A model generated the notes under the pieces. The model was not told where the DNA came from. It saw only the letters and a program-made list of their open reading frames with translations, and did no database searches. From positions 151,359,574 to 151,423,573 of the forward strand of contig CM068369.1 in NCBI GenBank assembly GCA_034769895.1: 64,000 bases of DNA, read 5' to 3'. Below, piece after piece: positions 24,230 to 36,330 of this stretch. The first letter of the stretch is position 1, and each line of letters opens with the position of its first letter. The position numbers and the translations under genes are program-made. This DNA is from Magicicada septendecula. Its lineage: Eukaryota > Arthropoda > Insecta > Hemiptera > Cicadidae.

Positions 24230-25365
24230 ATTAATTTTTCAGTTCTTCATTTAGATTATGTTAATTTTTGCGGCTTTGATTAACACATTTACTAACTTGA
24301 ATTTTCTCGTTTATAGACATCAGTCTGACGTCATATTCGTGCATCGCTTAAGCACAGCACTGTAGGCTTAGTCTCGATTCTGAAGTGCGGGCAGTATGGA
24401 ACTGAAAACCATCACGTGTTTGAGGATCGGAACGTCTGCGGAAATTATTCTGAAGCACGTATGACACACACGGAGAGCTACAATCTAAGTGTTAGTGAAG
24501 TGCAAAGTTTCCACTTTACTGACCTACGTTGTAACTTTTTTGGCGTCGTTGAGTATTTGAATTTACCGTTCCTGTGTTTTCACGGTAAGTCGCGCAGTCA
24601 CGTCAGTTGCACTCCTGAGTCTCGTGTACAGTTCTTGTATTTCATTCGGTCACATTCTGTTTGATTGCATTACCATTTCTGTTTCCCTTCGCCAAACGTT
24701 CCTACTCGTATATTGAACACCATCAAGTCCGGTCTTCCACAGCCTCGCTGTATTCTCCACTCTAGTATAGCTAAGGTTTGCCTCGCGTCCTTTTTGTTAT
24801 TACCATCGTCCTTAAAAATTTACATTTTCACTTTGATCTTCTTTTATCGTTTTCTAGTTCTTATTAATAATTGTCATGAATTCTGGTTTCATCATGCATT
24901 TCTTTTCTGATCTGCATGTCCTGACACTTTTTAATAAGTCCACGTCTACCACATTGTCTTCTCTTTCTGTCAGTGCTCAGTATACATATCAGAGTAGACA
25001 GTACTCAGAACAGTATCACAGTACAGTATTCTGTTTTAGTATAGCTACCCTTCTGTTATCTTTTTGGACATATTGCAATCCCAACGTTACGAAATTAAGC
25101 AAGCTATTAATTAAATACAGCATTTATATTGATATTTTATTTCTGTCTTCCTCAATTCGTTCTGCAATGGTATTTGTATCTCAAAATACAACTTAAAAAC
25201 TCACCTATCTTTAACATCATTACTAATTACAACCTAACACTTTACTTACTAATTCACAACTTCTATACTTGCACTTACCTGTAAGCTTATGGTCCATATT
25301 ATTTATATACCCATTTGACGAGAAATTCTTCTTTGTAGGAATCTTAGACCAACACCACTTGCATT
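24230..25365. other. Spacer with unassigned open frames
   Basis: Three consecutive open frames of 81-106 codons occur on the plus strand (24416-25196). They are in different frames, hydrophobic, and match no family I know. I treat them as chance. Confidence 0.4.
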
Positions 25366-25368
25366 AAG

Positions 25369-25432
25369 GGTGTCCCATTGATTGTTAATTAATCAATGGG
25401 ACACCATTAAACAAATGGTGTCCCATTGGTTG
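25369..25432. repeat. Triple inverted-repeat cluster with competing hairpins
   Basis: GGTGTCCCATTGATT (25369-25383) is the perfect reverse complement of 25391-25405, with a 7-nt loop. The next copy, AATGGTGTCCCATT (25415-25428), is the perfect reverse complement of 25395-25408 with a 6-nt loop. The middle arm can therefore pair with either neighbour. No T-run or gene adjoins it. Confidence 0.9.
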
Positions 25433-27207
25433 AATAAGGGGAATTAAGCAGTTGTTAATATGTTAATTATTAGTGCCTTAAGAGTTAGAATACAAAGTCT
25501 AAGCATGTTTTCTCGAATCTCAAGGCCCGTATGTATACAATATTATGTCACTGAACATGTGAGATTGACATAATAAATTCTAATAATAATTATTTACGCT
25601 TGTTTAATTTATGCATTTACTTTGAATCACTATAAATAAAATAAAATAAGAAAATTTTATTTTCCAAAACAATCTACGAACTTCTCGTATAAAAAATACA
25701 TTTTTGTTGTATACTAAAAATGTTGTCCGTACTATATATGCTGCAGAATAGTATTACAGAAATACACTGTGAATTCGTCTTTTACGAGAACACGTTTAAA
25801 AGCTTAAAAATAAAACCATTACATGTCATTTAATGTTTCACTTTAATTAGAGTTCGTTGTGTAGCGAATAACATTAGTAAGCAGTTACTACTCAGAAGTT
25901 AATTTCATTCAACTGACAGACTTTACTACCGTACAATGAGGTCAATCCAATCCAAGCAGTCAGTCTGTAGTTACACAACACCCTTTACAGACTGACATGC
26001 AATACAATTGGATAGTCTGGAACATCGCTACACGTGTAAAACTTAATAAGTTGTCTCTTCAGGAGTTTATTTTAAATAATTTGTAAACCTTGTTATGTGC
26101 CATCCACGTAAGTTTTATTTCAGAATATAACTAGTGGGTATATGTCCACATTAAATCTAATTCATTCAACAGTCCACAGACAAATTAATTTTACTAATGC
26201 AAAAAATGTTGACGTCAGAAAGTCTGACCTGCAGTGACTTATTTGCTATTTGCTTATTTGCTAAAACAATTTAGTAATTATTATTTTCATTTTTTTATAT
26301 TAATTTAAAAGAGATTTATTTTGTAGCATGTTTTGAAGGATCCAGCAACTTGTAAAGTTTTGAAATGTTGAGTTTTATCATAAACCAGTGGGTTTAATAG
26401 TGTATAAAAAGATTAAGTAATCAATTAACAATGAAAGATCATTTTACCTTTCACGGTTGTAGATGATTTAGGGCCTATATAAGTTGGCATATTGTCTAGT
26501 CAACTAATAATGCATGTTTAAAGAACTCGTTCTTGCTCCATAGGTTTAAAGGATTGAACCAAAACTGTAAAATTTCATAGATTATATAACAAGCATTAGT
26601 TTAGATGGAATAGAAAACTGGCAGACTAACGTATTAATATCAACTTGAACTGTATGGTCTTAAAATTTAATGTTTTGCTTCTCATTTACAAGTTGATGTA
26701 ATGTCAGAAATAATTAAGAGTTTATCGTTGCTCACCTAAGCTATTTGGGAGTTTTTTGCTTGCAGAACATAGAAAGCAGTATTACATAATTGTACGAAAA
26801 CACGTGCATACTGTTGTGGAGCTCCCTGTTGTAATACGCAATACATAGTAAAGTTCTCGCTCAACCTAACATTTACCAAAAATTATTCAAAATATTCTTG
26901 TAGTTTTTAAAATTGTTAATACAATTTATTTTAATCATAAAAAAGTAGTGTGCTATATTACTTTGTTATTAAATTTTTTTGTGCTGCTTGCCGTAAGGCT
27001 GATAGTCTGTGAGAACCTGTTTTGTTCGTGTTGTAAAAGAATAACAAAGCCTGCCTGCATTGAGAATATTTTGTTGTTATTTTGACGTAGCTGCACAAAC
27101 ATATATAACGTAACTTTAAATAACATATAGTAACAGAAATTTTCATTAATATTGTATATTAATCAAAAATTCCTTTTCAAAAAACTAATTTTTATAAGCA
27201 CACCCCT
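25433..27207. other. AT-rich spacer
   Basis: No coding, RNA or element signature recognised on either strand. Confidence 0.4.
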
Positions 27208-27208
27208 T

Positions 27209-27260
<52 letters not shown>
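27209..27260. repeat. (CG)n(CA)n microsatellite
   Basis: A short CGCGCGCG stretch runs directly into about 21 CA units. Confidence 0.97.
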
Positions 27261-27261
<1 letters not shown>

Positions 27262-27657
27262 TTTGCACACAATGAGTGTTAAAAACACATTGTTTATAAT
27301 TTACTGGTACACTGAACTTTCCACTTTCTCCGTGATAACGTTTATGTCCAATTGTCACGTAAGTTGATAGTATGTTGCGTGCCATTGTGATGTCTTTTAC
27401 CTCTATGATATAAATTTTATTAACGTGCACGTGCAAACTCGCCATTAGTTTGTAGTGACCTCGCGTAAGGTTGTGACTTCGCATCTGGAGTAAAATGAAG
27501 TGAATTGATGTTAAACCTTACAACAACAACAAAAAAAAAACGAAATACTGTAGACATATTTTTATGAAGTAAGTAGTAAGCACCACTACTGAACATTTCT
27601 GACAATACGCAACACAACCTATAACGGACGACATCGATTGTTAACAGACACCTTTTC

Positions 27658-27985
27658 AAAGAACTGTCCTCATGATATATTATTACGCACTGAACTCATT
27701 ATATTATTTTGTTACTAAAATTTTCTCATATAGTGTTTTGTTTTGTTTTTACAAAACTGTGATAAGTGTTAAAATTTAAAATACTACATAACAAAGAAAC
27801 AGTATTTCTGACACTCGTGGAACAAAGAACTGTCCTCATGGTACATTATTATCCACTGAACGCACTACATTATTTTGTTACGAAAATTTGCTCATATAGT
27901 GTTTTTTTATTTTACGAAACTGTGATAATTATTCAACGTTAAAATACCAGATAACAATGGAACAGTATTTTTGACACTGAAAACG
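27658..27985. repeat. Two-copy tandem duplication, period 166 bp
   Basis: AAAGAACTGTCCTCATG begins at 27658 and again at 27824. Both units continue through TCATATAGTGTTTT, AAACTGTGATAA and AACAGTATTT to GACACT. The units differ by scattered substitutions and small indels, so the duplication is not recent. Confidence 0.9.
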
Positions 27986-28462
27986 ACAGAATCAATACTA
28001 ATTTACTGCTAAGCAAGGTCACAATTTCAGTTGTAGACTATTATTCATTTAAATGTCTTATAACAGAAGTTATACGAAAAAAGTAACTTTCTTAAAAAAA
28101 ATAACTGTTTGCGTGGCAGACATGAAAACTTGTACATCAGTCACGCGAGACGAAGAAACAATGTAAGTCTGACGACACTTGAGTTTAATGTTCTAAATGA
28201 GTTATAAAAAGCGACATTTTTATTAAAATTATGAAGGAACTCACAGCAGAGGAACAAAGAGAGAAAAGGCGTGTAATTTTGTTCAGTAAAACTGTCAGGT
28301 ATGAAACGAAACGCTATTCTATTTTCAAAACAGTCATAACTTTTAATATTTTTTTTTTAATTTTAATGCGCAGACATTACTGTAACTTTTGTATACTTTA
28401 TGACAAATTGTTAATCGAAAACTGTCGAAAGTGAACAGACAACTTATGGGTCTGTAATATAC

Positions 28463-29102
28463 TGCAACGTTGCAACAAGTATTATACACACTTACACAAA
28501 TACACTACTATGTACTCAACGCAACTATAAAGTGTATTACACCTGCCAGGTCGCAGGATTTTTTTTTTCACGTTGCGTCAATATATGTAGTTGCACAATA
28601 ATTAAATAATTTTCAAAGAGGAGTGAGGATGTTGTTGAGATGAAATAATTAATTAAAACCGTTTCAAAATAATCATTCTATGATTTATTAATTAATAGAA
28701 AAATATTCAAATATTGTGCAACTACATATACTTGACGCAACGTGAAATAAAAATCCTCCGACCTGGCCGGTGTAATACACTTTATAGTTGCGTTGAGTAC
28801 ATGGTAATGTATTTGTGTAAGTGTGTATAATACTTGTTGCAACGTTGCATAATAAATTGGCGCCCAACGTTACAAGTATTATACACAATTACACAAATAC
28901 ATTACAATGTGCTCAACGCAACTATAAAGTGTATTACACCGGCCAGGTCGCAGGTTTTTTTTTCACATTGCGTCAAGTATATGTAGTTGCACAATAATTA
29001 AATAATTTTCAAAGAGGAGTGAGATGTTATTGACATGAAATAATTAATTAAAACCGTTTCAAAATAATCATTCTATGATTTATTAATTAATAGAAAAATA
29101 TA
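28463..29102. repeat. Long inverted repeat with third direct copy (foldback/MITE-like)
   Basis: A 137-bp segment (28463-28599, starting TGCAACGTTGCAACAAGTAT) is repeated inverted at 28713-28849 and direct again at about 28866-28995. Direct copies one and three are each followed by the same 107-bp tail (28600-28707 and 28996-29102, starting AATTAAATAATTTTC). The arms are well conserved, with few mismatches. There is no coding capacity. The outer bases TGCAACGTTGCA are themselves palindromic. Confidence 0.92.
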
Positions 29103-29627
29103 CAAATATTCAAATTTCAAATATTAGATAAATAAATATTCACTTTTGTAAGTTTCACAAATATAATGTAACCTGCCATGCTGTTCATAACATATCAAAA
29201 AAATAAACAACCATATAATCTTACTAGCTAAACAAACTTGTTAAACAAGTTATAAATAATCCTCTTTATTTCGGTGTGTATGACTTTAACTCAAATTTTA
29301 AATAATTATAGCAACTCATTTACAAACAAAATAATATTAAAACTCAAGGACAAAAATTAGTTGTTGCTATAAACAAAATACAAATAATATAACATATACT
29401 TCCAATCTATTATTTATTTCTACTGACACAACCAAATTTTAATATACAACAAAAGATTAGTATTTCTTTTCTAAATTTTCTTGCTAAATTAAATTCTCTT
29501 ATTTAACTACTATTTAACTTTAAACTTTAATTATTTACTGTTCGTAGGTAAGTTCTTTTCGAGAGCTCTTTTCACAACAAAAAAATATAATTGATTATTC
29601 ATCACCTGCATACATCTCGCGTTACGG

Positions 29628-29630
<3 letters not shown>

Positions 29631-29679
<49 letters not shown>

Positions 29680-29720
29680 AGAATCCTGAGAATTTGATGA
29701 TGATGATGATGATGATGATG
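29631..29720. repeat. (GT)n and (GAT)n microsatellites
   Basis: (GT)n at 29631-29678 is followed after about 18 bases by (GAT)n at 29697-29720. Open frames of poly-Cys-Val and poly-Met here are artefacts. Confidence 0.97.
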
Positions 29721-31985
29721 ATTATGCTGATGCTGTGTTCTCTGTCTCTACGGGTTGTTGTTGGTGATGCTCCAGAGTTCATCCATACGTCTTGGTGTGT
29801 GTGTGGTCCTGATCGTCTGCAAACCGGCATCGTGACGTTGTGTGAAGATTTCTTGAGTCTGAGACCAGCCCAAAATTGCTGGTGGTATTTATACTGGACT
29901 GCAATCTGACAGGTCCAGGCCTGCTTTCGACCTGTTAGATATTGTCAGTTCGTGCAAAGCGTCCTTTTAATTACAAATCACTTTTTGGTTCATTTTCGCG
30001 ATTTCGTCAGCATACTCGTAGCATGAGCGATAATTTTTGCGTTTGCGTAATTTTTCTCTGTTCACTCACATATACCACACTTAATAATTATTATTTAATT
30101 ACACTCGTAATTAACATTAAATTAGTTAGCGTCTTTATTATTGCACATTTTTGCAATAATTTTATATCACCATACTCGTTAAAAATTCCTTAATGTAATG
30201 GTGTCTTTATAATTGGGGTAAGTCTTTGTTCACAGGTTTAAAACGTATTGATTAGTTTATTTTAATCCGGTTAAAACCTGATTAATTGACAAACCACAAT
30301 TCGTACGTGTCTCCCCCTTCACGCCGTTCAATGCAGGTCGGCTGGCTTATACACACATACACACAAACGCTGTATTTAACGCTACCAAAGCAGGTGTCAC
30401 TTGCGACAGGCCACGGCCTGTATTCTCCAGCACAAAATTGTTTAAAACTGTTCGTCGTATTCTTTTTACACTAATTATTTACAAAACATACCGCCCTGGG
30501 CAAATATGGAAATATATGTATTGTTGCAATACATTTTCTTTTCTTTCCCTTGTGTGATCTATTCTAATTATAATTCTAATATTTATTGTAATATAATAAC
30601 TAACTTTGTATAAATACTGACATTAACAAATTTGGTTAATGACTCATACGACACGTACGTACACGTTTGATGTACAGATGTTATAATACAGCCACGCATG
30701 ACAGTTAACGTTAAGTCCGTTGACCTCTCTTTCTGGACTGCCTCTATCTTATGTTCACGCTTAAAGTTTCCATCCCGCTGAATGTGACGTGGTCTTCAGA
30801 AACTGAGAGCAACAGTTGTTGCTAGGTGTTCCAACAGGGTCTTCCAAACGCCATTTATAGCTTAAAAAAGCTATTCCTGTTGGTCGAAATGTAAATCGTA
30901 AGAATATTACTGTGAAGGTAGTCGGGAGGAGGTCCAACAGATAAAAATCACTTTTCGTTTAGAGGTTTTAATGTGATAATATAAGTGTGACAGCACTTCA
31001 TTTTACTGTTTTACATAAAGTTATAAAAAGTGCACTTGGACTAACATTACAAAAAACGAATTCGGAACAACATAAAACCCTGCAATGTTTCTAGGAACAT
31101 ATAAATTTTTCTTCTATGACACATTTAATCTAGTGTAGATTCAAATAGTTTAACTAGTTTAATACACTAATGACTAGAAAGATTGTGCAGATTATGACCA
31201 CATGGCTAACTAAAAATTAATTACTGTGAAAGGAAAATTCATCTTACTGGATTTTTGTCTTCCAATTTTGTTACTAAACAATATACACTAATAATAAACA
31301 AATATATCAAAATATGATAAGTAAATTATGTAATCTTATTAATAGCCTACTAATATCGCTTATTACGACTTCATTAATTGTCGTCCAAAACAGTGTTATA
31401 GGATCACATATAAGATTTCAAAATAACATTCTATTCCTATTTTGTCTGCTTAATACCTCATTGACGGTTACTAAATTTTTATTTTAAAAAATATTAACCT
31501 CTAGTAGAAATTACTGTAGACTACAAGCCAACGAAATTATAAAGTATAATACTATGTGTCTCTAATAAATAATAGTTCCTTCAGTGTAATTTTCAGAGTT
31601 TGCTTCTGACATTTGTAGAGAGCGAGCCTTAACACAAGAGTAGCAACAAATCATACCGTAGTTATCGTAACAACGTAACGATAGTTCTATGCAAAGTTAC
31701 CAAATACGCTAGCATTTTTCAACTCTCAGTTTTACTAGGCATCATTTTTCCCTTGTAGTAGTTATTAAATTTTATCTAATCTCACTTATTGTTTGTTGTA
31801 CTAAATTAGTGCTATTGTTAAAAATTATTGTAAATTTATGTGCAAATTACATATGTGTTCTATTGTTAAAAGAATTGTGTCCGTTATAGACTAGTGTTTG
31901 GGAAAACTATTGAAGAGGATGGTAAACATCCTTTGGTATAAACACCCGGACCCGATGATTACCATAGGCGGTATCCGGCTGCACT
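29721..31985. other. Spacer without supported gene
   Basis: Open frames up to 83 codons without family resemblance. No RNA gene or element terminus recognised. Confidence 0.4.
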
Positions 31986-32007
31986 ATTGGCTCGGGATCT
32001 AGGTATA

Positions 32008-32102
32008 ACTTTCGACCAACGATCTATACTAGTGGATCGCGCTGTGCGTGCTAATAAAACGGTCCTGCTCGTTCAGCTCTCCCCACCATCTGGCTGTCGT
32101 CG
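32008..32102 (+). repeat. Dispersed ~95-bp segment, copy 1
   Basis: It contains CAACGATCTATACTA, GGATCGCGC, AAACGGTC and CCCCACCATCTGGCTGTC, in the same order and similar spacing as 33593-33690 on the opposite strand. It is more GC-rich than its surroundings. The second copy lies about 160 bp upstream of the start codon of the P/THAP element, so this may be a displaced element leader or a shared promoter-type unit. Confidence 0.6.
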
Positions 32103-32390
32103 CTCGCTGCTGGAACTCGAACAGCGCATGACAACACTGAATTGTTTTATCATTGCGCTTTCCTTATTAAAGGAAAAGTACTAAAAGAATAAATTTCTTA
32201 AGGAATAAGGATAAGAAATTTTACCAACGGGATGATGAAAAATACAACAGAAACAATTCCTAATTATTAATTTAAATGTGTTTTTAATTTTTATCATGTA
32301 CATGTTATTGACCATCATAATGTTTGCATTTCGACATTTCATTATAATTACATTACTACAGTACATAATTTTTGTATATTACATTCTTAA

Positions 32391-32510
32391 CAACTTACAA
32401 TTAATTATTTACAACTTACAATTAATTATTTACAACTTACAATTAATTATTTACAACTTACAATTAATTATTTACAACTTACAATTAATTATTTACAACT
32501 TACAATTAAC
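32391..32510. repeat. 21-bp tandem repeat, about 5.7 copies
   Basis: The unit CAACTTACAATTAATTATTT plus one A begins at 32391, 32412, 32433, 32454, 32475 and 32496 with almost no divergence. The period is a multiple of three, so it yields an open frame of repeating LQLIIYN, which I regard as incidental. Confidence 0.97.
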
Positions 32511-32807
32511 TCAAATAAACTTAAAACTAAATGGGCTTATGCTAGATTATCTACAAAATTATTTGCACAAATTAATATTTATAAACTAAATTCTCAAATT
32601 GTGCGCCGCGTATGTAATCTATCTGATCTTTTTAACAGTCCAATAGGGATTCTAATTTCGCTTTTGTGATACATATGATAGGCCTACATATGCCGGTAAC
32701 TGTTATATTCATATCTTCTATTTTGAGCATTTATTATAAAAAATTCTTAAATTATCGGAAAATTCCATTTATAAGAAAAACACGGGATTAACACGTTTCT
32801 TTCTTAG

Positions 32808-33438
32808 TTACATATTGCAAAAAAGAACGAGTTTATTATACTTTTGACGAACACCTAATTTAGAAATATTTGCTGCCAAAGTTTTTTCTTTGGCAGAAGC
32901 ATGACATATAACTTTAAAAAACATTTGACCTATAAGTTTAATGAGTTTAATTTCATGACTGTCTGCAAAGTCACTACAAAATTTATGATTTTTAAACACA
33001 GAACCTGTGAACTGGCGATAAGTTTGTGCTAATAAATTATAAGTATTTACTTCTTTGTTGTTATTAGACAAATATAAATTATACATGTATTTAATCAGTT
33101 TTAGAACATCATGAGATGCCCTCACCAGTTTGCCCTTTTAAATAAAATCTGTAAAGTGAGTGTACGCACTAAGATCTGAAACGTCGGCCAACAGTACGTT
33201 ACTGCATTCCAAACACTTGATTTTGCTGTCAATTTTTCTTACAATAAATCCACTTATATAAAGTAAAATATTATCTTTGTAATATGTAGAACTCTGATTG
33301 CCTATCAAGTCACAAAGCACCTTTTCAAAGTTACAAGTCTCTGAAATATCTTCCTCTTCTAAAGTTAAAAGATACATTTTCTTCGCTGCTTTTCTGATGT
33401 CTCTTCGTACAATTGTAGGCTGCACAATGGACGGGCAT
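32808..33438 (-). pseudogene. P-element/THAP9-like transposase, internally deleted
   Basis: The minus strand starts MPVHCAAYNCTKRHQKS at 33438, a classic THAP N-terminus with the first two zinc-binding Cys residues. It should continue for about 80 more residues with the remaining Cys/His and AVPTIF-type motif. Instead the text jumps within a few codons, and in another frame, to the C-terminal part: NQSSTYYKDNILLYISGFIV, RKIDSKIKCLECSNVL, an in-frame stop, then VRASHDVLKLIKYMYNLYLS and LIKLIGQMFFKVICHAS. That C-terminus resembles the end of P-element/THAP9 transposases. The RNase H-like catalytic domain is missing. The structure is that of a non-autonomous deletion derivative. Confidence 0.7.
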
Positions 33439-33592
33439 GTTGGTTAAATATTTTAACAGTCTACTGAAAATATATTTTTAGTGAGATCACAGAACAAGAA
33501 GTAGTATGTCGAAGCAAAACACACGTAATTGCATGGGTGCGTAATTGTGATACTATGATATGCGGTATGCACAGTATGCACACTTGTTGCAG

Positions 33593-33690
33593 TGGACAGC
33601 CAGATGGTGGGGATACCAGGTAGACCGTTTGCTCCGCACCTCCACTCCACACAAGCGCGATCCAGTAGTATAGATCGTTGCTTTCGACAG
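33593..33690 (-). repeat. Dispersed ~95-bp segment, copy 2 (upstream of the P/THAP start)
   Basis: Read on the minus strand it gives AACGATCTATACTACTGGAT, CGCGCTTGTG, AAACGGTC and CCCCACCATCTGGCTGTC, the counterpart of 32008-32102. It sits 5' of the THAP start codon at 33438 and may be part of that element's leader or promoter. Confidence 0.6.
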
Positions 33691-34059
33691 ACACTTAACT
33701 TAAAATGAGCAAGTAGACGACTTGCGTGCACGGTGCAAATTCTCGCTAATCACTATCAGGTGTATCTTACATATGACTTGGGGAGCAGATAGAGAAGTTT
33801 TACTGCGCCCGTACACCGCATTAGTCTTATCCACGTATTAGTGCACAGGCCCTCACAAGCCCTGCACACAGCTTATATTGTGAAGCAGGAATGACGTCCT
33901 TACATCTTCGACGTCAACTGCTGTTGCTGAGATATATGACTAATCACGTATTAGTTGCGAAAAACAGATGTGCTAAAATATACGCCCACAATTCACCGGA
34001 CTAGACGGCATGCGTGAGCTGGAAATAACTCGGAGCCATAAAATCCAAGTGCCGATGGT

Positions 34060-34870
34060 CCAAACGCACGTTCTATGCGAAGTGACTTCCTGGCTGCTTT
34101 GCAAACCAAATAGCCGGCTAGACGTTGTCAGTAGAAGCAAGAAATCGTGCTATCCAAATGAACTTCAACTCTTGTTTGGATGATTCCTTGAGAAATATGT
34201 TAAGGGATATATCATCGTGTACGCTGATGGATCGAAGACGGAGAGCGTAGTGGGTAGTGCGTTTGTCAACGAAGGCATCTCCCACTCTTGGAGGCTGCCC
34301 AATGCCGTCGAACTGTACTCAGCGGCGAAGTGTATACACCGCTGAACTATATGAGGTGTATCAGCGCACAATCTTCGATTCTGTGAACACCGTGGTGAGA
34401 GGAAGTTTGTTATCTGTACCGACTCACTGAGTTTTCTAACTGCCTTGGATGATCCGGACACCGTTATTGCAACAGATAATGGCGTTATGCCATGCATTAG
34501 AAGACGTTGGTTCATTTTTTACATTTGTTTGATGTCCGGGTCATGTAGGTACTGAAGGTAACAAAGAATCTGACGCGGCATGGGGAAACGCTTCAGACAG
34601 CCCACGAGTCGATACGATTGCCGTACGACCTGACGATGGGAAACTAGCTCCCATGTACACCGTTATTAATGTGTGACAGCAGATGTGGAATATAAGGCAG
34701 AGCAATCTTTCTGCGACGAACTAGCACTACACAGTGCAGGCTCTGAAATTTTGTTTTGCGTCTTTGTGTGTACAACTTTCCACTTTCGTTGAGTTGACTA
34801 GGATGTAGGTGAGAACCAAACATCTAGTGAAGCAACACCCTGGTAAACGTTGTCGTGTGGCAAAAGGACT
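34060..34870 (+). pseudogene. Jockey-clade-like LINE fragment: RNase H domain and C-terminus
   Basis: The plus strand, with frame changes, reads SRSKKSCYPNELQLLF, then YIIVYADGSKTESVVGSAFV (first RNase H Asp), AVELYSAAK (Glu region, decayed), REHRG-like text, KFVICTDSLSFLTALDDPDT (second Asp), CPGHVG-like text and GNKESDAAWGNASDSPRVDT (third Asp), then IAVRPDDGKLA. Downstream fragments such as QQMWNIRQSNLSATN and a decayed LTRMRxxHTHL block extend to about 34860. RNase H in such elements removes RNA from the RNA-DNA hybrid. The reverse transcriptase is absent. Confidence 0.75.
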
Positions 34871-35699
34871 TAGTTACCGAGCCCTCAGAGTAAAAGAAAA
34901 TAATAATCATATATCAATACAGTAATAATAGTATCATTCACGACATCACGGCATCCATTTATACCATTATTAGCTGAGTAATCGTAATAAAATATTGTCA
35001 TATTTTTGATAAAATATTTGTATAGTACAAAAAGAGAAATCAATAAGATGGTTACATAATTAATGATATACGTTGTTAGTAACTGTCAAGATATTCAGCA
35101 GAATTGATAAGGTACCGGCCACGTAAGTTAAAATAAATGAACGCCAATTTATTATTTAATAAACCGCTTTGATAAGGTACAGTGCCTTTGTTTTGTCATG
35201 TATTTTTATAAAATTTTGCTAGCAAGAAATTTTGTGTATTATGTAAGAACGTGTTACGGAAGGTGGTAGACACGGATTAATAAAAACATTTGCATGCAGG
35301 GTGTGTAAGACAATAAGCAGCACATACCAGCAGTGTGTTACGGCTAATGACTTATGACACAACACACTCTGCCTTAACTACGTCTTTATTCCTCAAACAT
35401 TAATATCCGTTACAAAATTAGGCAAGTTGCGGCATCACGTACACCATATTTGGGCAATATTCCCATGAAACCTTTACATTATATAAGCACATGTTGCTTA
35501 CGTGTCGTTTAAATTAAAACTGACAGTTTATAAGCGACTCTTTGAAGTAAGGTATTGACAAAAATTTAAACAAATTAAAACTGACATATTTACACACGCA
35601 TTGTAAGATCTACAAATTTTTATGAATAGTAAACATAATTACGAAATATTATTGTTTTATTGCGCATTTATTGTAATTGATACAAAAGTTTTTTAAAAA
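34871..35699. other. AT-rich spacer
   Basis: No coding or RNA feature recognised. Confidence 0.4.
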
Positions 35700-36330
35700 G
35701 ATATAAACACTTGGTACGTTTCACAGTAATTTATTTAACTCTGACAGCTGTTTCGACTTCTTAAGCCATTGTCAAAGAGTTGAGTGAACACTAAATAGAG
35801 AACGTAAGGCTGGTTGACATCTGTTTAGTGCGTGTATCGGAACATGTGTGAGGTGTAAAGATGGAGAGGGGGTTGCAGGAGCTAAGGGAAAGTCGAGTGT
35901 CTGTAAAAACTAATATAATCTGAATGGAAAATATAAAATTAACTAAACTAAATAACAGCTTCTAATAAAGAGGATACACAGAATTCAGTTTGTTCATTTG
36001 TTAAATTTTTGTTATTTTTATTGCTTTTTCAAATTCTAGAATTTCTAACAAATCCATTTTTTTACCTTTTTGTATGTTGTGAAGTAGTGTTATGTTTTTT
36101 ATATCTATGAAGTGATTGTGTTGTAAGCAATAATATGTGAAACCTGTATTGGCTGTATTAGTTAAAAAATTGGCCTTCTTATGTTTAGAAATGCGATGTT
36201 TCAGAGCACGGCCACATTGTCCGATATAAGTAGCATCGCATTCTGCACAGAGTATTTCATAATCTCCATTTTTCTCTAGTGTGTTTGATTTTTCTGTATT
36301 CCTTACTATTAGTGAAAAAGATTGCATTTG
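35700..36330 (-). mobile_element. Penelope-like element, GIY-YIG domain and 3' tail
   Basis: Minus-strand 36327-36001 encodes NGDYEILCAECDATYIGQCG (GIY altered to DYE, YIG kept), RALKHRISKHKKANFL, TGFTYYCLQHNHFIDI and KKMDLLEILEFEKAI, with the catalytic-helix pattern LEILEFE. A stop follows, and TNEQTEF is readable just beyond. The tail, 35960-35700, includes GTCGAAACAGCTGTCAG and GTGAAACGTACCAAGTG, which resemble PLE 3' untranslated text, and a TTGACAAT-hairpin-GAAAC motif at 35749-35776. No reverse transcriptase remains; an upstream open frame at 36332-36547 is not recognisable. Confidence 0.75.

Noticed and set aside
24416..25196. Three consecutive open frames that might form a gene
   Set aside because: They lie in different frames, are hydrophobic with no motif, and have no splice or promoter context that I can support.
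28856..28876. TTGGCGCCCAACGTT, resembling a retroviral tRNA-Lys primer binding site
   Set aside because: It lies at the join of two inverted copies of a non-coding repeat. There is no gag/pol and no LTR pair around it.
32278..32589. 103-codon open frame with repeating LQLIIYN
   Set aside because: It is produced by the 21-bp tandem repeat, whose period preserves frame.
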